From JAWLGW01 sp964569055 (lineage in GTDB: Bacteria; Planctomycetota; J058), in NCBI GenBank assembly GCA_964569055.1, contig CAZMSZ010000176.1:1-14489 (forward strand): 14,489 bases of DNA, read 5' to 3'. The number at the start of each line of letters is the position of its first letter. Position 1 is the stretch's first letter. The position numbers and the translations under genes are program-made. Positions 1-8,900 of this stretch are shown in pieces. The notes below the pieces were generated by a model, which did no database searches, was not told the origin of the DNA, and worked only from the letters and a program-made list of their open reading frames with translations.

Positions 1-53
1 CGCTTCGTACTCAGCTTCGCTAGCCGAGGCGGTCTGCAATGCGACAGCCTCCC

Positions 54-77
54 GACTCCGAATCCGACTCCGATTCC
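54..77. repeat. Two-copy 12-bp direct repeat upstream of the vWA gene
   Basis: Two adjacent 12-base units, GACTCCGAATCC (54-65) and GACTCCGATTCC (66-77), differ at one base. They lie about 105 bp upstream of the preferred start of the vWA lipoprotein gene. The rest of 1-182 holds no gene or convincing promoter that I can recognise. The frame of the downstream gene is open back to an ATG at 39, but that extension has no family similarity and would bury the signal peptide. The repeat could be a regulator site or a chance low-complexity stretch. Confidence 0.5.
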
Positions 78-182
78 CACGTAAAGGCGTCGGGTTGGCG
101 CACGGAACCACACCCCCGCACCCGACGTGTACGATCCCCGCGCGCGGTGGTCCTGGCGGCGTCGGCCGCCTACGAGGACCGC

Positions 183-1865
183 ATGAGGAACGTCGCCTGG
201 ATCGTCACCCTCGGAGCGAGCGCGCTCGCGCTCGGGAGCTGCGCTGGCGGGCGCGCGAGGGAAGCGCCGCCTGTGCGCCTCCGCGAGCCCTCGGTCGCGG
301 CCGTCGGTTCGAGCTCGGCGTACTTCGCCGGGGCCCAGACGTTCTTCGGGACGTCGATGCTCGGCGGGTCAGCCGACATGGGGTTCGGCCGGCAGATCCC
401 GTCGGGTAGCGGGAGGAGGCCGGACGAGTCGATTTGGCTCCCGTCGTACACCTCCGAGCTCGCCTTGCAGGAGGAGGGCGGCGCGGCCCGGCGCGGAGGC
501 GGCTCGCCCTGGGTCGACGTCGCTCGCGCGCCTCGCTCCACCTTCGCGCTCGACGTCGACACCGGCTCGTACACCCTGACCTGCGAGACGTTGCGGGCGG
601 GTCGGCTCCCCAGCGGCGGAGCCGTCCGCCCCGAGGAGCTCGTCAACGCGCTCCCCCACCCGCACGACCCCCTCCCCGGCCCGAGCGAGGTGTTCGGGAT
701 CGGGCTCGAGCTCGCCCCCGATCCCCTGCAGCGGGCCCCAAACCGCGCGGTGCTGCGGGTCGGGTTGCGCACCGCTCCGGTCCCGCGTGCCGTGCGGCGC
801 CCCGTCTCTTTGGTGCTCCTGGTCGACGTGTCGGCCTCCATGGAGTGGCGGGGCAAGCTCGAGGCGGTCAAGGCCGCGCTCGGCGAGCTGGTGCGGGCGC
901 TGCGCCCCGACGACGAGGTCGCGCTGGTCACGTTCAACGTCGGCGCGAGGGTCGTGCTCGCGCCGGCGCGCGTCGACACGGAGATGGCGCGGATCCTGGA
1001 CGCGATCGCTTCGCTCCAAGCTCTGGGCGGTACCGGCGTCCAGGCCGGGCTCGAGCTCGCCTACGCGCGCGCGACGGAGTGGTTTCGCTGGCCGGAGGCC
1101 GAGCAGGCCGCGCGGCCCGAGCGGACCGTGCGCGTGATGCTGTTCTCCGATGGGTGCGCCAATGTTGGCTTCATGAAGGCGCGACCGATCCTGGAGCGCG
1201 TGCGTGCCCACCGCCTGCAGGGGATCACGCTCTCGACCGTCGGCGTCGGTCTCGCCGCCGCGGGCGACGCGCTGCTCGAGGAGCTCGCCGATCGCGGCGA
1301 CGGCAACTACGCCCACCTCGACGGCGCGGCCGAGGCGCGGCGCGTGTTGGTCGAGGCGGCCACGGGCACGCTCGAGGTCGTGGCCAAGGACGCCAAGGCC
1401 TCGGTCGAGCTCGACCCGCGCGCGGTCGCCAGCTACCGCCTCGTGGGCTACGAGAACCGCCGCCTCCCCGAGCACGCCTTCCGCGACGACCGGATCGACG
1501 GCGGCGAGGTCGGCCCTGGCCACTCGGTGAGCGCGATCTACGAGCTGGTGCTGCGCCAGGCCCCGCCCGAGACCCCGCTGGCGACCGTGCGTCTGCGCTA
1601 CCAGGCCCCCGAGGGCGGCCGCCCCGCCGAGCAGGCGCGCACGATCCGCGTCGGCGAGCTCCAGCCCGCCAGCGCGACCCTGCGCCGCGACGTGGCAGCG
1701 GCCCGCTTCGCGGACGCGCTCGCCTATCGGGACGAGCCGCGGGCGCTGGCCAGGATCGCGGCGCTCCTGGAGGAGGTCGTGGCGGAGGCGCCGGCGGATC
1801 CGTGGTCGCGCGAGCTCGCCGAGCTCGTCGCGCGAGCGGAGGAGCTGACTCGCTCGGCCGAGTAG
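183..1865 (+). CDS. YfbK-type von Willebrand factor A / DUF3520 lipoprotein
   Basis: Predicted cell-envelope protein of 560 aa; the family's molecular role is not established. The ATG at 183 is preferred because GAGGA lies 4 nt upstream (174-178) and because this start gives a lipoprotein signal: a hydrophobic stretch at residues 4-18 ending in the lipobox LGSC with Cys20. An ATG at 39 in the same frame would add 48 unrelated residues before the signal. Residues about 117-165 match the YfbK N-terminal region (LDVDTGSYTL, then AVRPEELVNALPHPHDPLPG). The vWA domain follows with an intact MIDAS metal site: DVSAS (215-219), GGTG with Thr284, and SDG with Asp323. The C-terminal third is DUF3520-like (YRLVGYENRRLP, GHSVSAIYELV, LATVRLRYQAPEGG). 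It is the only + strand gene and converges on cysC, with 21 bp between stop codons. The family assignment is firm; the ligand is unknown. Confidence 0.88.
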   Translation: MRNVAWIVTLGASALALGSCAGGRAREAPPVRLREPSVAAVGSSSAYFAGAQTFFGTSMLGGSADMGFGRQIPSGSGRRPDESIWLPSYTSELALQEEGGAARRGGGSPWVDVARAPRSTFALDVDTGSYTLTCETLRAGRLPSGGAVRPEELVNALPHPHDPLPGPSEVFGIGLELAPDPLQRAPNRAVLRVGLRTAPVPRAVRRPVSLVLLVDVSASMEWRGKLEAVKAALGELVRALRPDDEVALVTFNVGARVVLAPARVDTEMARILDAIASLQALGGTGVQAGLELAYARATEWFRWPEAEQAARPERTVRVMLFSDGCANVGFMKARPILERVRAHRLQGITLSTVGVGLAAAGDALLEELADRGDGNYAHLDGAAEARRVLVEAATGTLEVVAKDAKASVELDPRAVASYRLVGYENRRLPEHAFRDDRIDGGEVGPGHSVSAIYELVLRQAPPETPLATVRLRYQAPEGGRPAEQARTIRVGELQPASATLRRDVAAARFADALAYRDEPRALARIAALLEEVVAEAPADPWSRELAELVARAEELTRSAE

Positions 1866-1886
1866 CGCCCCCGGCCGCGCGCGAGC

Positions 1887-2480
1887 TCAGCGCGCTCCGG
1901 CCAGCTCCAGCGCCGCGTCCAGCAGCAGCTCCAAGGCGGCCTCCAGCGCGAGGGCGCCGGTGTCGAGGCGGAGGTCCGCCTCGGGCGGCTCCTCGTAGGG
2001 AGCGGACACGCCGGTGAAGCCGGGGAGCTCGCCGCGCTCGGCGCGGGCGTACAGGCCCTTGGGGTCGCGGGCGCGGCACACCTCGAGCGGGGCGGCCACG
2101 TGGATCAGGCGGAAGCGCTCGGGGCCGATCACGGCGCGGGCCTGGGCGCGGTCGGCCTCGTAGGGGGAGATCGCCGAGACCAGCACCAGCGCGCCGACGT
2201 CGGCCAGCAGGCGGGCCACCTCGGCGAAGCGACGGATGTTCTCGGCGCGGTCCTCGGGGCTGAAGCCGAGGTCGCGGTTGAGGCCGGTGCGGAGGGTGTC
2301 GCCGTCGAGGACCGTGGTCAGGCGGCCGCGGTCGAGGAGGCGCTCCTCGGCGGCGCGCGCGAGGGTGGTCTTGCCCGAGCCCGAGAGGCCCGTCAGCCAT
2401 AGCACGCCGCCCGCCTGACCGAGGAGCGCGCGGCGGCGCGCCGAGTGATCGGGGACCGGGCGCCCCTCGCTCAGGGTCAC
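1887..2480 (-). CDS. cysC: Adenylyl-sulfate (APS) kinase, stand-alone CysC
   Basis: Transfers phosphate from ATP to the 3'-OH of APS to give PAPS, in the cytoplasm. The protein is 197 aa, normal for CysC. The P-loop GLSGSGKTT is complete (31-39, Lys37, Thr38). It is followed by DGD (59-61), Arg64, GFS with Phe73, DRAENIRR (77-84, with Arg78 and Asn81), ISPYEADR, DPKGLY and PYEEP, which is the full CysC signature set. The GTG start at 2480 overlaps the cysN-cysC stop in the sequence GTGA (2477-2480). No Shine-Dalgarno sequence is visible upstream, so translation probably depends on coupling to the preceding gene. It is the last gene of the operon. It matters because the kinase domain fused to the neighbouring CysN has lost its P-loop Lys, leaving this as the only apparently active APS kinase here. 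Confidence 0.93.
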   Translation of the reverse strand: MTLSEGRPVPDHSARRRALLGQAGGVLWLTGLSGSGKTTLARAAEERLLDRGRLTTVLDGDTLRTGLNRDLGFSPEDRAENIRRFAEVARLLADVGALVLVSAISPYEADRAQARAVIGPERFRLIHVAAPLEVCRARDPKGLYARAERGELPGFTGVSAPYEEPPEADLRLDTGALALEAALELLLDAALELAGAR

Positions 2481-3049
2481 GCGCCGCCCGCGCCGGCTGC
2501 AGGAGCCGAGCCGCCTTCGGGGGTCAGGAACCCGCGCGCCTCGAGCAGCGCGACCACCGCGGCGGCCGCCGCCTCGATCCCGCCCTCGGCGTCGGGGCGG
2601 ACCACGAGGTCGGGCGCCTCGGGCTCCTCGTAGGGGCCGTTCACGCCGGGCACGTTGAGCAGCTCGCCCGCGCGCGCCCGCCGGTAGACGCCGCGCGGGT
2701 CGCGCGCCTCGCACCAGGCGAGCGGCGAGGCCACGTGGACCTCGAGGAACGACGAGGCCCCGACCGCCTCACGCGCGCGCCGCCGGATCGAGGCCAGCGG
2801 CGAGACGAAGGAGCACAGCGCCAGCAGGCCCGCGTCGTTGAACAGGCGCGCCACCGCGCTGGCGCGGCGCAGGTGCTCGCCCATGTCGGCCTGGCTGAAG
2901 TCGAGCTCCTGGCTGAGGCCCCGCCGCAGCGCCGCGCCGTCGAGCACGTGCGCGAGGTGGCCCCGCTCGAACAGCAGGCGCTCCACCGCGAGCGCCACCT
3001 CGCGGGCGCCGGAGGCCGGGAGGCCCGTCAGCCACACCGTGCCCGGCCG
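2477..3049 (-). other. Degenerate APS-kinase-like domain of the CysN fusion
   Basis: This is a domain within the CysN fusion (residues 491-680), listed separately because it differs from functional CysNC fusions such as mycobacterial CysNC. Comparison with the intact CysC encoded next door shows the changes at equivalent positions: P-loop GSGKT becomes ASGAR (codons at 3002-3025), DGD becomes DGA, DRAEN becomes DMGEH, and SPYEADR becomes SPLASIR. The general fold signature survives (FS, the RR pair, DPRGVY, PYEEP). The frame is intact, with no stop or frameshift, so it appears maintained as protein rather than decaying as a pseudogene. Confidence 0.8.
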
Positions 3050-4519
3050 CTGGCGCAGGCGCGCGCCCCGCTCGGCGCGGGTCAGCCGCCGCGGCGCCTT
3101 GGGCAGGCCGGCGTCGGGCTCGGGGGTCGGCTCCTCGTCCTCGTCCTGCCACTCGCGGATCCGAGTGGGGAGCACCTCGCTCGGGGCGCGGTCGAGGAGC
3201 ATGCCGGCCGCCACCGTGACGTTGGTGACCGGGTCGATCAGGATCAGGCTGCCGGTCGCGCGGTTCTTGCGGTAGGGGTCGTAGAGCAGCGGACGGTGCG
3301 CCGCGAGCACCACGCGCCCCACGCCGTTGAGACCGAGCTGCGGCTGATCGACCCGCCGGCTGAGGGTGTTGACGTCGACCACGTAGCGCAGCGCCTCGAC
3401 CGTGACCGGCGCGGTCTGGGTCTGGTGCTTGACCAGGTAGCGCCCGCCCTCCTGGAGCGGCTCCTCGTGCATCCACACCAGCATGGCCTCGACGTGGCGC
3501 GCCACCCGCGGCTGGTTGTGCGGGTGGCACAGGACGTCGCCCCGGCTGACGTCGAGCTCGTCGGCCAGGGTGACGGTGATCGACTGCGGGGCGAAGGCCT
3601 GCTCGAGGTCGCCGTCGTACGTGACGATCCGCGCCACGCGGGAGCGGCGGCGCGAGGGGAGCACCAGCACCTCGTCGCCGGCGCGGAGCACGCCCGAGGC
3701 GAGCTGGCCGGTGTAGCCGCGGAACTCGAGCTTGCGCGCCTCGTCGTTGACGCGGGTCACCCCCTGCACCGGGAAGCGCAGGTCGATCAGGTTGCGGTCC
3801 GACGCCACGTGGATCGACTCGAGCAGCTCGAGCAGCGGCAGGCCGCGGTACCACGGCATGCGCTCGCTGCGGGCCACGATGTTGTCGCCCTTGAGCGCGC
3901 TCAGCGGCACGAACTCGAGGTCGGGGATCTCGAGGCGCGCCGCGAAGTCGGTGAACTCGCGCCGGATCCGCTCGAACACGGCCTGGTCGTAGCCGACGAG
4001 GTCCATCTTGTTGACGCACAGCACGCAGTGGCGGATCCCCAGCAGCGAGCTGATGAACGCGTGCCGCTTGGTCTGCGTGATCACCCCGGCGCGCGCGTCG
4101 ACGAGGAGCAGCGCGAGGTCGGCGGTCGAGGCGCCCGTCGCCATGTTGCGCGTGTACTGCTCGTGGCCCGGGGTGTCCGCGATGATGAACTTGCGCCGGG
4201 GCGTGGAGAAGTAGCGGTAGGCGACGTCGATCGTGATCCCCTGCTCGCGCTCGGCCTTGAGCCCGTCGACGAGCAGCGAGAAGTCGATCTCCTCCCCGGC
4301 CGCGCGCACGTCGGCGCTCTGGGTCAGCCGGCGCGCCGAGTCGAGGTGGTCGGTGAACACGGTCTGGGCGTCGTACAGCAGCCGGCCGATCAGGGTCGAC
4401 TTGCCGTCGTCGACGCTGCCGCAGGTCGTGAAGCGCAGGGTGTCGGCCTCGAGCGGGGCGAAGCCGTCCTCGCCAGCCGCCGCGGCGGCGGGAGCGGGCG
4501 CGGGCTCAGGGGCGGTCAA
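2477..4519 (-). CDS. cysN: Sulfate adenylyltransferase GTPase subunit CysN fused to a degenerate APS-kinase domain
   Basis: The CysN part is the GTPase that drives APS synthesis by CysD from sulfate and ATP. The protein is 680 aa. All G motifs are present: GSVDDGKS (34-41), the switch I Thr96 in GITID, DTPGH (115-119), NKMD (170-173) and SAL (207-209). EF-Tu-like beta-barrel domains cover about 245-450. An acidic, proline-rich linker (about 456-490) leads to an APS-kinase-like domain (491-680) that aligns almost without gaps to the adjacent CysC. That domain looks inactive: the P-loop reads GLPASGAR (499-506), with Ala and Arg in place of Lys and Thr. The DGD motif is DGA (527-529), and the APS-site Arg and Asn are Met546 and His549. 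The TTG start at 4519 overlaps the cysD stop (TTGA) and has GGGAGGG at 4526-4532, 6 nt upstream. No other in-frame ATG or GTG fits. CysN is certain; loss of kinase activity is inferred. Confidence 0.92.
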   Translation of the reverse strand: MTAPEPAPAPAAAAAGEDGFAPLEADTLRFTTCGSVDDGKSTLIGRLLYDAQTVFTDHLDSARRLTQSADVRAAGEEIDFSLLVDGLKAEREQGITIDVAYRYFSTPRRKFIIADTPGHEQYTRNMATGASTADLALLLVDARAGVITQTKRHAFISSLLGIRHCVLCVNKMDLVGYDQAVFERIRREFTDFAARLEIPDLEFVPLSALKGDNIVARSERMPWYRGLPLLELLESIHVASDRNLIDLRFPVQGVTRVNDEARKLEFRGYTGQLASGVLRAGDEVLVLPSRRRSRVARIVTYDGDLEQAFAPQSITVTLADELDVSRGDVLCHPHNQPRVARHVEAMLVWMHEEPLQEGGRYLVKHQTQTAPVTVEALRYVVDVNTLSRRVDQPQLGLNGVGRVVLAAHRPLLYDPYRKNRATGSLILIDPVTNVTVAAGMLLDRAPSEVLPTRIREWQDEDEEPTPEPDAGLPKAPRRLTRAERGARLRQRPGTVWLTGLPASGAREVALAVERLLFERGHLAHVLDGAALRRGLSQELDFSQADMGEHLRRASAVARLFNDAGLLALCSFVSPLASIRRRAREAVGASSFLEVHVASPLAWCEARDPRGVYRRARAGELLNVPGVNGPYEEPEAPDLVVRPDAEGGIEAAAAAVVALLEARGFLTPEGGSAPAAGAGGA

Positions 4520-5421
4520 AAGTAGCCCTCCCGCTTCTTGAGCTCCATCGACCCCTCCTGGTCGTAGTCGATCGCCCGGTTGGCGCGCTCGGAGCGGCGC
4601 TCGAGCCGCAGCTCCTCGATGATCTCGCGGAGCGTGCTCGCCGTGGAGGGGATCGCCCCCGTGCAGGGGACGCAGCCGATCGAGCGGAAGCGGCACATGA
4701 CCCGCTTCACCTGCTCGCCCGGACGCGCGGCGTTCTTCTCGTTGATCGGGATCAGCATCCCGCCCCGCTCCACCACCTCGCGCTCCTTGGCGAAGTAGAG
4801 CGGCACCAGCGGGATCCCCTCGCGCTCGACGTACTGCCACACGTCGAGCTCGGTCCAATTGGAGAGCGGGAACACGCGGATCGTCTCGCCCGGCTTGCGC
4901 CGGCCGTTGTAGAGGTTCCACAGCTCGGGGCGCTGGTTCTTGGGGTCCCACTGCCCCGCCGCGTCGCGGAACGAGTAGACCCGCTCCTTGGCGCGCGACT
5001 TCTCCTCGTCGCGGCGCGCCCCCCCGAACGCGGCGTCGACCCGGTGCTCGCGCAGCCCGTCGAGCAGCCCGCGCGTCTTCCAGATCGCGCAGCACTGCTG
5101 CGTGCCGAAGTCGTGCGGGTTCATCTTCCGCGCGTGCCCCTCGGGGTGCTGGAACACCAGGCCCTGCACGCCGAGCGTCTCGATCATCTGCCGGTGGAAG
5201 GCGTAGGTCTCGGGGAACTTGAACGTGGTGTCCACGAACAGCAGCGGGAAGGGGATCCGCCCCGGGTGGAACGCCTTCTGGGCCAGGCGCAGCATCACCG
5301 AGGAGTCCTTGCCGATCGAGTAGAGCATGGCGGGCCGCTCGAACTCGGCCACCACCTCGCGCATGATGTGGATGCTCTCCGCCTCGAGCTGGTCGAGGTG
5401 CGAGAGGCGATATCGGGTCAC
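4516..5421 (-). CDS. cysD: Sulfate adenylyltransferase subunit 2, CysD
   Basis: Catalytic adenylyltransferase subunit that forms APS from sulfate and ATP in complex with CysN. At 301 aa it is essentially the length of E. coli CysD (302). Visible motifs are the PP-loop YSIGKDSSV (34-42), VDTTFKFPET (63-72), the GGARRDEEKSRAKERV segment (133-148), KNQRPELWNLYNGR (161-174), FPLSNWTELDVWQY (184-197), and a C-x2-C pair at Cys250 and Cys253. The GTG start at 5421 overlaps the dcd stop (GTGA, 5418-5421). GGGAGGGGG lies just upstream (5423-5431), closer than the usual spacing. The gene's own stop is overlapped by the TTG start of cysN. The order cysD-cysN is the usual heterodimer arrangement. Confidence 0.95.
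   Translation of the reverse strand: MTRYRLSHLDQLEAESIHIMREVVAEFERPAMLYSIGKDSSVMLRLAQKAFHPGRIPFPLLFVDTTFKFPETYAFHRQMIETLGVQGLVFQHPEGHARKMNPHDFGTQQCCAIWKTRGLLDGLREHRVDAAFGGARRDEEKSRAKERVYSFRDAAGQWDPKNQRPELWNLYNGRRKPGETIRVFPLSNWTELDVWQYVEREGIPLVPLYFAKEREVVERGGMLIPINEKNAARPGEQVKRVMCRFRSIGCVPCTGAIPSTASTLREIIEELRLERRSERANRAIDYDQEGSMELKKREGYF
4526..4532 (-). promoter_or_regulatory. Shine-Dalgarno site that decides the cysN TTG start
   Basis: GGGAGGG on the - strand, inside the last codons of cysD, stands 6 nt before the TTG at 4519. It is the main reason for choosing this rare start codon. The next in-frame upstream codons lie inside cysD and include no ATG or GTG near a ribosome-binding site. Confidence 0.6.
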
Positions 5422-5960
5422 GCCCCCTCCCGGCCGCGGAACACGTCGATCGTCTGGCCCGAGAAGCGACCCGCGTGCCGCGCGCGACCCTCGATCCGCT
5501 GGAAGATGAACTGGCAGATCGGCGTGCCCGGGTAGACCCGCAGCGGGCGCGGCGACATGTTGAAGATCTCCAGCACGGTGTTGTTGAACGTGCCCGGCTG
5601 CATGAAGCCGGCGGAGATGTGCACCAGCAGCCCGAGGCGCGCGAAGCGCGAGCGGCCGTCGAACCAGCCGCACATGTCCTCGGGGAGTCCTACCCGCTCC
5701 TGGGTGATTCCCAGCACCATCTCCCGCGAGCCGACCTCGAGGAACTCGCCCGGCGGGACCTCGACCAGCTCGGTGATCGCCGGGTCGCGATAGTCCGTCT
5801 CGCCCGTGAGGTCGATCGGGTCGTCGCCGATGTGCCGCCGGAACCAGGGCGCCACCGTCAGGTCGACCGACGCCGTCCCGACCCGCGCCGGGTCGAAGGG
5901 GTCGATCTTGATCGCCCCCTTCGCGATCTCCTTGAGGATCTCCCCCCCGGCGAGGATCAC
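5418..5960 (-). CDS. dcd: dCTP deaminase (Dcd)
   Basis: Converts dCTP to dUTP and ammonia, feeding dTTP synthesis. The 180-aa length is typical. Family motifs are DGRSRFARLGLLVH (101-114), SAGFMQPG (116-123), TVLEIFN (128-134) and YPGTPICQF (143-151). By alignment with E. coli Dcd, Ser104 and Arg108 match the substrate-site Ser111 and Arg115, and Glu131 matches the catalytic Glu138. One difference is Arg105 where E. coli has the second Ser of RSS. The GTG start at 5960 overlaps the upstream glmS-like stop (GTGA) and has a purine-rich GGGGAGGGAGAG at 5966-5977. A nucleotide enzyme between an amino-sugar gene and sulfate-activation genes is unexpected. A dUTPase of the same fold is the main alternative, but the Glu and Ser/Arg pattern favours deaminase. 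Confidence 0.85.
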   Translation of the reverse strand: MILAGGEILKEIAKGAIKIDPFDPARVGTASVDLTVAPWFRRHIGDDPIDLTGETDYRDPAITELVEVPPGEFLEVGSREMVLGITQERVGLPEDMCGWFDGRSRFARLGLLVHISAGFMQPGTFNNTVLEIFNMSPRPLRVYPGTPICQFIFQRIEGRARHAGRFSGQTIDVFRGREGA

Positions 5961-8900
5961 GCCCGCTCTCCCTCCCCGGCGCCCGAGAGCTGCCGGCTGT
6001 CGTGCCCCGCCAGCAGCGCCTCCGCCAGCCGCTCGACCGAGTCGGTCAACAGCGCGTCGGGCGCGAGCTCGTCGAGGAGCGCGTCGCTCCAGGGGACGTC
6101 GCCCTCGGTGACCGCGCAGCGCAGGTCCTCGTAGCGCCCGACCGCCTTGAGCGCGCGCACCCGCGCCCGCCGATCGAGGTCGCGCACGAAGCGGACGTGG
6201 ACCAGGCCCAGGCCGCGCACGCGCCCCTCCTCGTACAAGGGGCACAGCACCAGCGAGCGTCCGTCACCCCGTCCGCAGCCGACCCACACCTGCGGGGCGA
6301 GCGCGACCCGGCGCTTGGTCCCCTGCAGCGGGGCGCCCGTGTCGGCGCGCGAGGGGAGCTCGGCCGCGATCCCGCTCTTGCCCGCCACCCGGATCACGCT
6401 GCCGTCGGTCGGCGCGCCCAGCGGCGAGAGCCCCTCCAGGCGGTAATGGACCGCCCCGAGCGCCTCGTCGATCGCGGGCTCGACCCCGGCCAGCGCCGCC
6501 GCGTCGTGGTCGGCGATCGCCTCGGCGGGCACGCCCACCGCCGCCAGCGCGCCGACGAGCGGCCCGGCCGGCGGGCGGATCGCGGCGGCCTCGCGCGAGA
6601 TCCCGACCGTGACGGTCTTGGCCTGGTGCTTGATCGCGTCGATCGGGCGGCGGAGCTGCTCGACCGCGCGCACCACCTCGAGCAGCAGCCGGCGCAGCCG
6701 CTCCGCGATCGGCGCGGGCGCGCGCTCGCCGCGGAGCTGCGGGTCGGCCCCGTCGAGCCGCAGCGCGAGCGCGAGCTGCACCGCCTCCTCGGGGGCGAGC
6801 GCCGCGTTCCAGGCGCCGTCGCGGGCCGCCGCCCAGGCCTCGCGCTCGACCGGCGCCAGCGCGGCCTGCAGGCGCGCCAGCGTCTCGCCGGCCTCGAGGG
6901 CGGCGGCAGGCTCGGCGCCCGCGAGCGCCTCCAGCGCGGCCTCGGCCGCGTCGCGGATCCGGCGCAGCGGGGCGGCGCAGGCGTCGATCGCGCGCGCCAC
7001 CTCGAACGAGAACAGGTGGCCCACGATCGTGTTGAGGAGCAGCGCCAGCTCGGGCGAGGTCGCCGGGACCGGCAGCGTGGCGGCCGCGTACTCGGCGAAC
7101 CGCGTCTCCCCGCGGTCGCACACCACCACCGGGGCCGCGGCGTGGGCCTTGAAGATCGCGACCTCCTTGACCGCGTCGGCGGCGGCCGCGCCCGAGAGGC
7201 CCGCCGCGCACACCAGGATCATGGGCTCGCTGGAGAGGTCGATGTGCTTCTTGTCCTCGATCGTGTCGACCGAGACGGACTTGTAGCAGAGCTCGGACAG
7301 CTTGATCCGGATCTCGCGCGCCGCCTGCATCAGCGGGCCGCTCCCGACCACCGACCAGTGGCGGCGCCGGATCGCGAGCTGCGCCGCCTGGCGGATCCGC
7401 TCGCCCGCGCTCTCGAGCACGTCGCGCAGGCAGCGGGGGAGGTCCTGGAGGCGCAGCAGGTGCTCGGCCAGGGCCGGCTCCTCGAGCTGGCCCGCCAGCG
7501 CGCCGAGCTGCAGCGCGAGCAGGTAGCCGGCCACGACCTGGCAGTAGAACGCCTTGGTCGAGGCCACGCTCATCTCGACGTCGCGCCCATCGGAGGTGTA
7601 GAGCACCCCGTGCGCCTTGTCGGTCAGGTCGGAGCCGCGCCGGTTCACGACCCCGATCACGTGGGCGCCGCGGGCGCGGGCGAGGTCCACGGTGCGGTTG
7701 GTGTCGGTGGTCGTCCCGCTCTGCGAGACCGCGATCACCAGCGTGTCGGGCCCGAGCCGGTCGAGGTGGAAGCCCGAGAGGTCGGTGGCGGGGAGGCCGA
7801 TCACCTCGATCCCGGCGCCGCGCAGCACGCGGCCCATGAAGTCGGCCGCCGCCAGGCCCGCCACCGCGGCGGTGCCCTGCCCGACCACGAACACGCGGCG
7901 CAGCGCCCCCGCGGCCAGCGCCTCGCGCACCCGCGGCGGCACGACCTCCTCGCCCAGCAGCAGCCGCGCGCGCCCGCCGGGCTCGACCACGAACTTGCCG
8001 CGCAGCGTCCGCTCGACCGAGCGGGGCGACTCGTTGATCTCCTTGAGGAAGTAGTGCGAGTAGCCGCCGCGGTCGATGTCCCGGGTCGCGATCGGCACCG
8101 ACCGGAAGACGGCCGGCCCCAGCTCCAGCGGGCCCCCGTCGTAGCGCGCGCCGCTGAGCGTGGCGCCGCCCTCGCCCGCGGCGAGGCGGATCACCTCGCC
8201 CCGCTCGCCGTCGAGCTTGTAGTAGCGGTCCGCCAGCTCGACCACCCCGTACAGCTCCGAGGCGCACAGGTAGCCGCCGCCCGGGAGCGCGCCGACGTAC
8301 ACGGCTTGTCCCGAGCCGCGCAGCGCGAAGTGGAGCGCCTCGGGCTCGTCGCTCGCGATCACCCCGATCGCGGTCGAGCCGGTGAAGCCGTCCACCGCCA
8401 GCCGCACCGCGTCGGCGGGCGCCTCGCCCGCGGCGAGCAGCCGCTCCACCTCCAGCGGGATCACCTTGGCGTCGGTGGTGCAGGCGCTCGGGATCGCCCA
8501 GCGGGTGGCGAGGGTGGGGTAGTTGTCGACGTCGCCGTTCAGCGCGCCGAGCACCACGCGCGTCAGCGGCGCGCCGCTCGCTCCCTCGAGGTCGTTGCCG
8601 ACCGGGTGGCAGTTGGGCTCGTTGATGATCCCGTTGCTCGCCCAGCGGGTGTGGGCCAGGACCTGCACGCGCGCGTCGGCGCGCGCGACCAGCGCGCGCC
8701 ACAGCGCGTCCCCGCGCAGCTTGGCGCGCAGCGCGCGCACGTTGTCGCCGAGCTCGCCGATCTCACAGGCGACCTTGTGCACGAACCCCAGGACCACGCC
8801 GCCCGTCGGCCCGCCGCCGGGCCCGGGCGCCACGAGCACGCCCCCGTCGCGCAGGGCCTCGGTCCGGCGGCGGCGGTCGAGCTCGGCCAGGAGGCCCTGC

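Noticed and set aside
369..1523. Open frame on the - strand opposite the vWA gene
   Set aside because: The vWA MIDAS, lipobox and DUF3520 motifs fix the coding strand. The antisense product has no motif.
183..1865. vWA gene as part of a MoxR/vWA chaperone or ternary-type conflict system
   Set aside because: No MoxR ATPase or partner gene lies in the window. The domain order and lipobox match the YfbK/DUF3520 type, which occurs alone.
1875..1902. Inverted repeat between the convergent vWA and cysC genes (6-bp GCGCGC stem at 1877-1882 and 1890-1895)
   Set aside because: Short, without a U-run on either strand, partly inside the cysC coding end, and of a kind expected by chance in GC-rich DNA. 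Not called as a bidirectional terminator.
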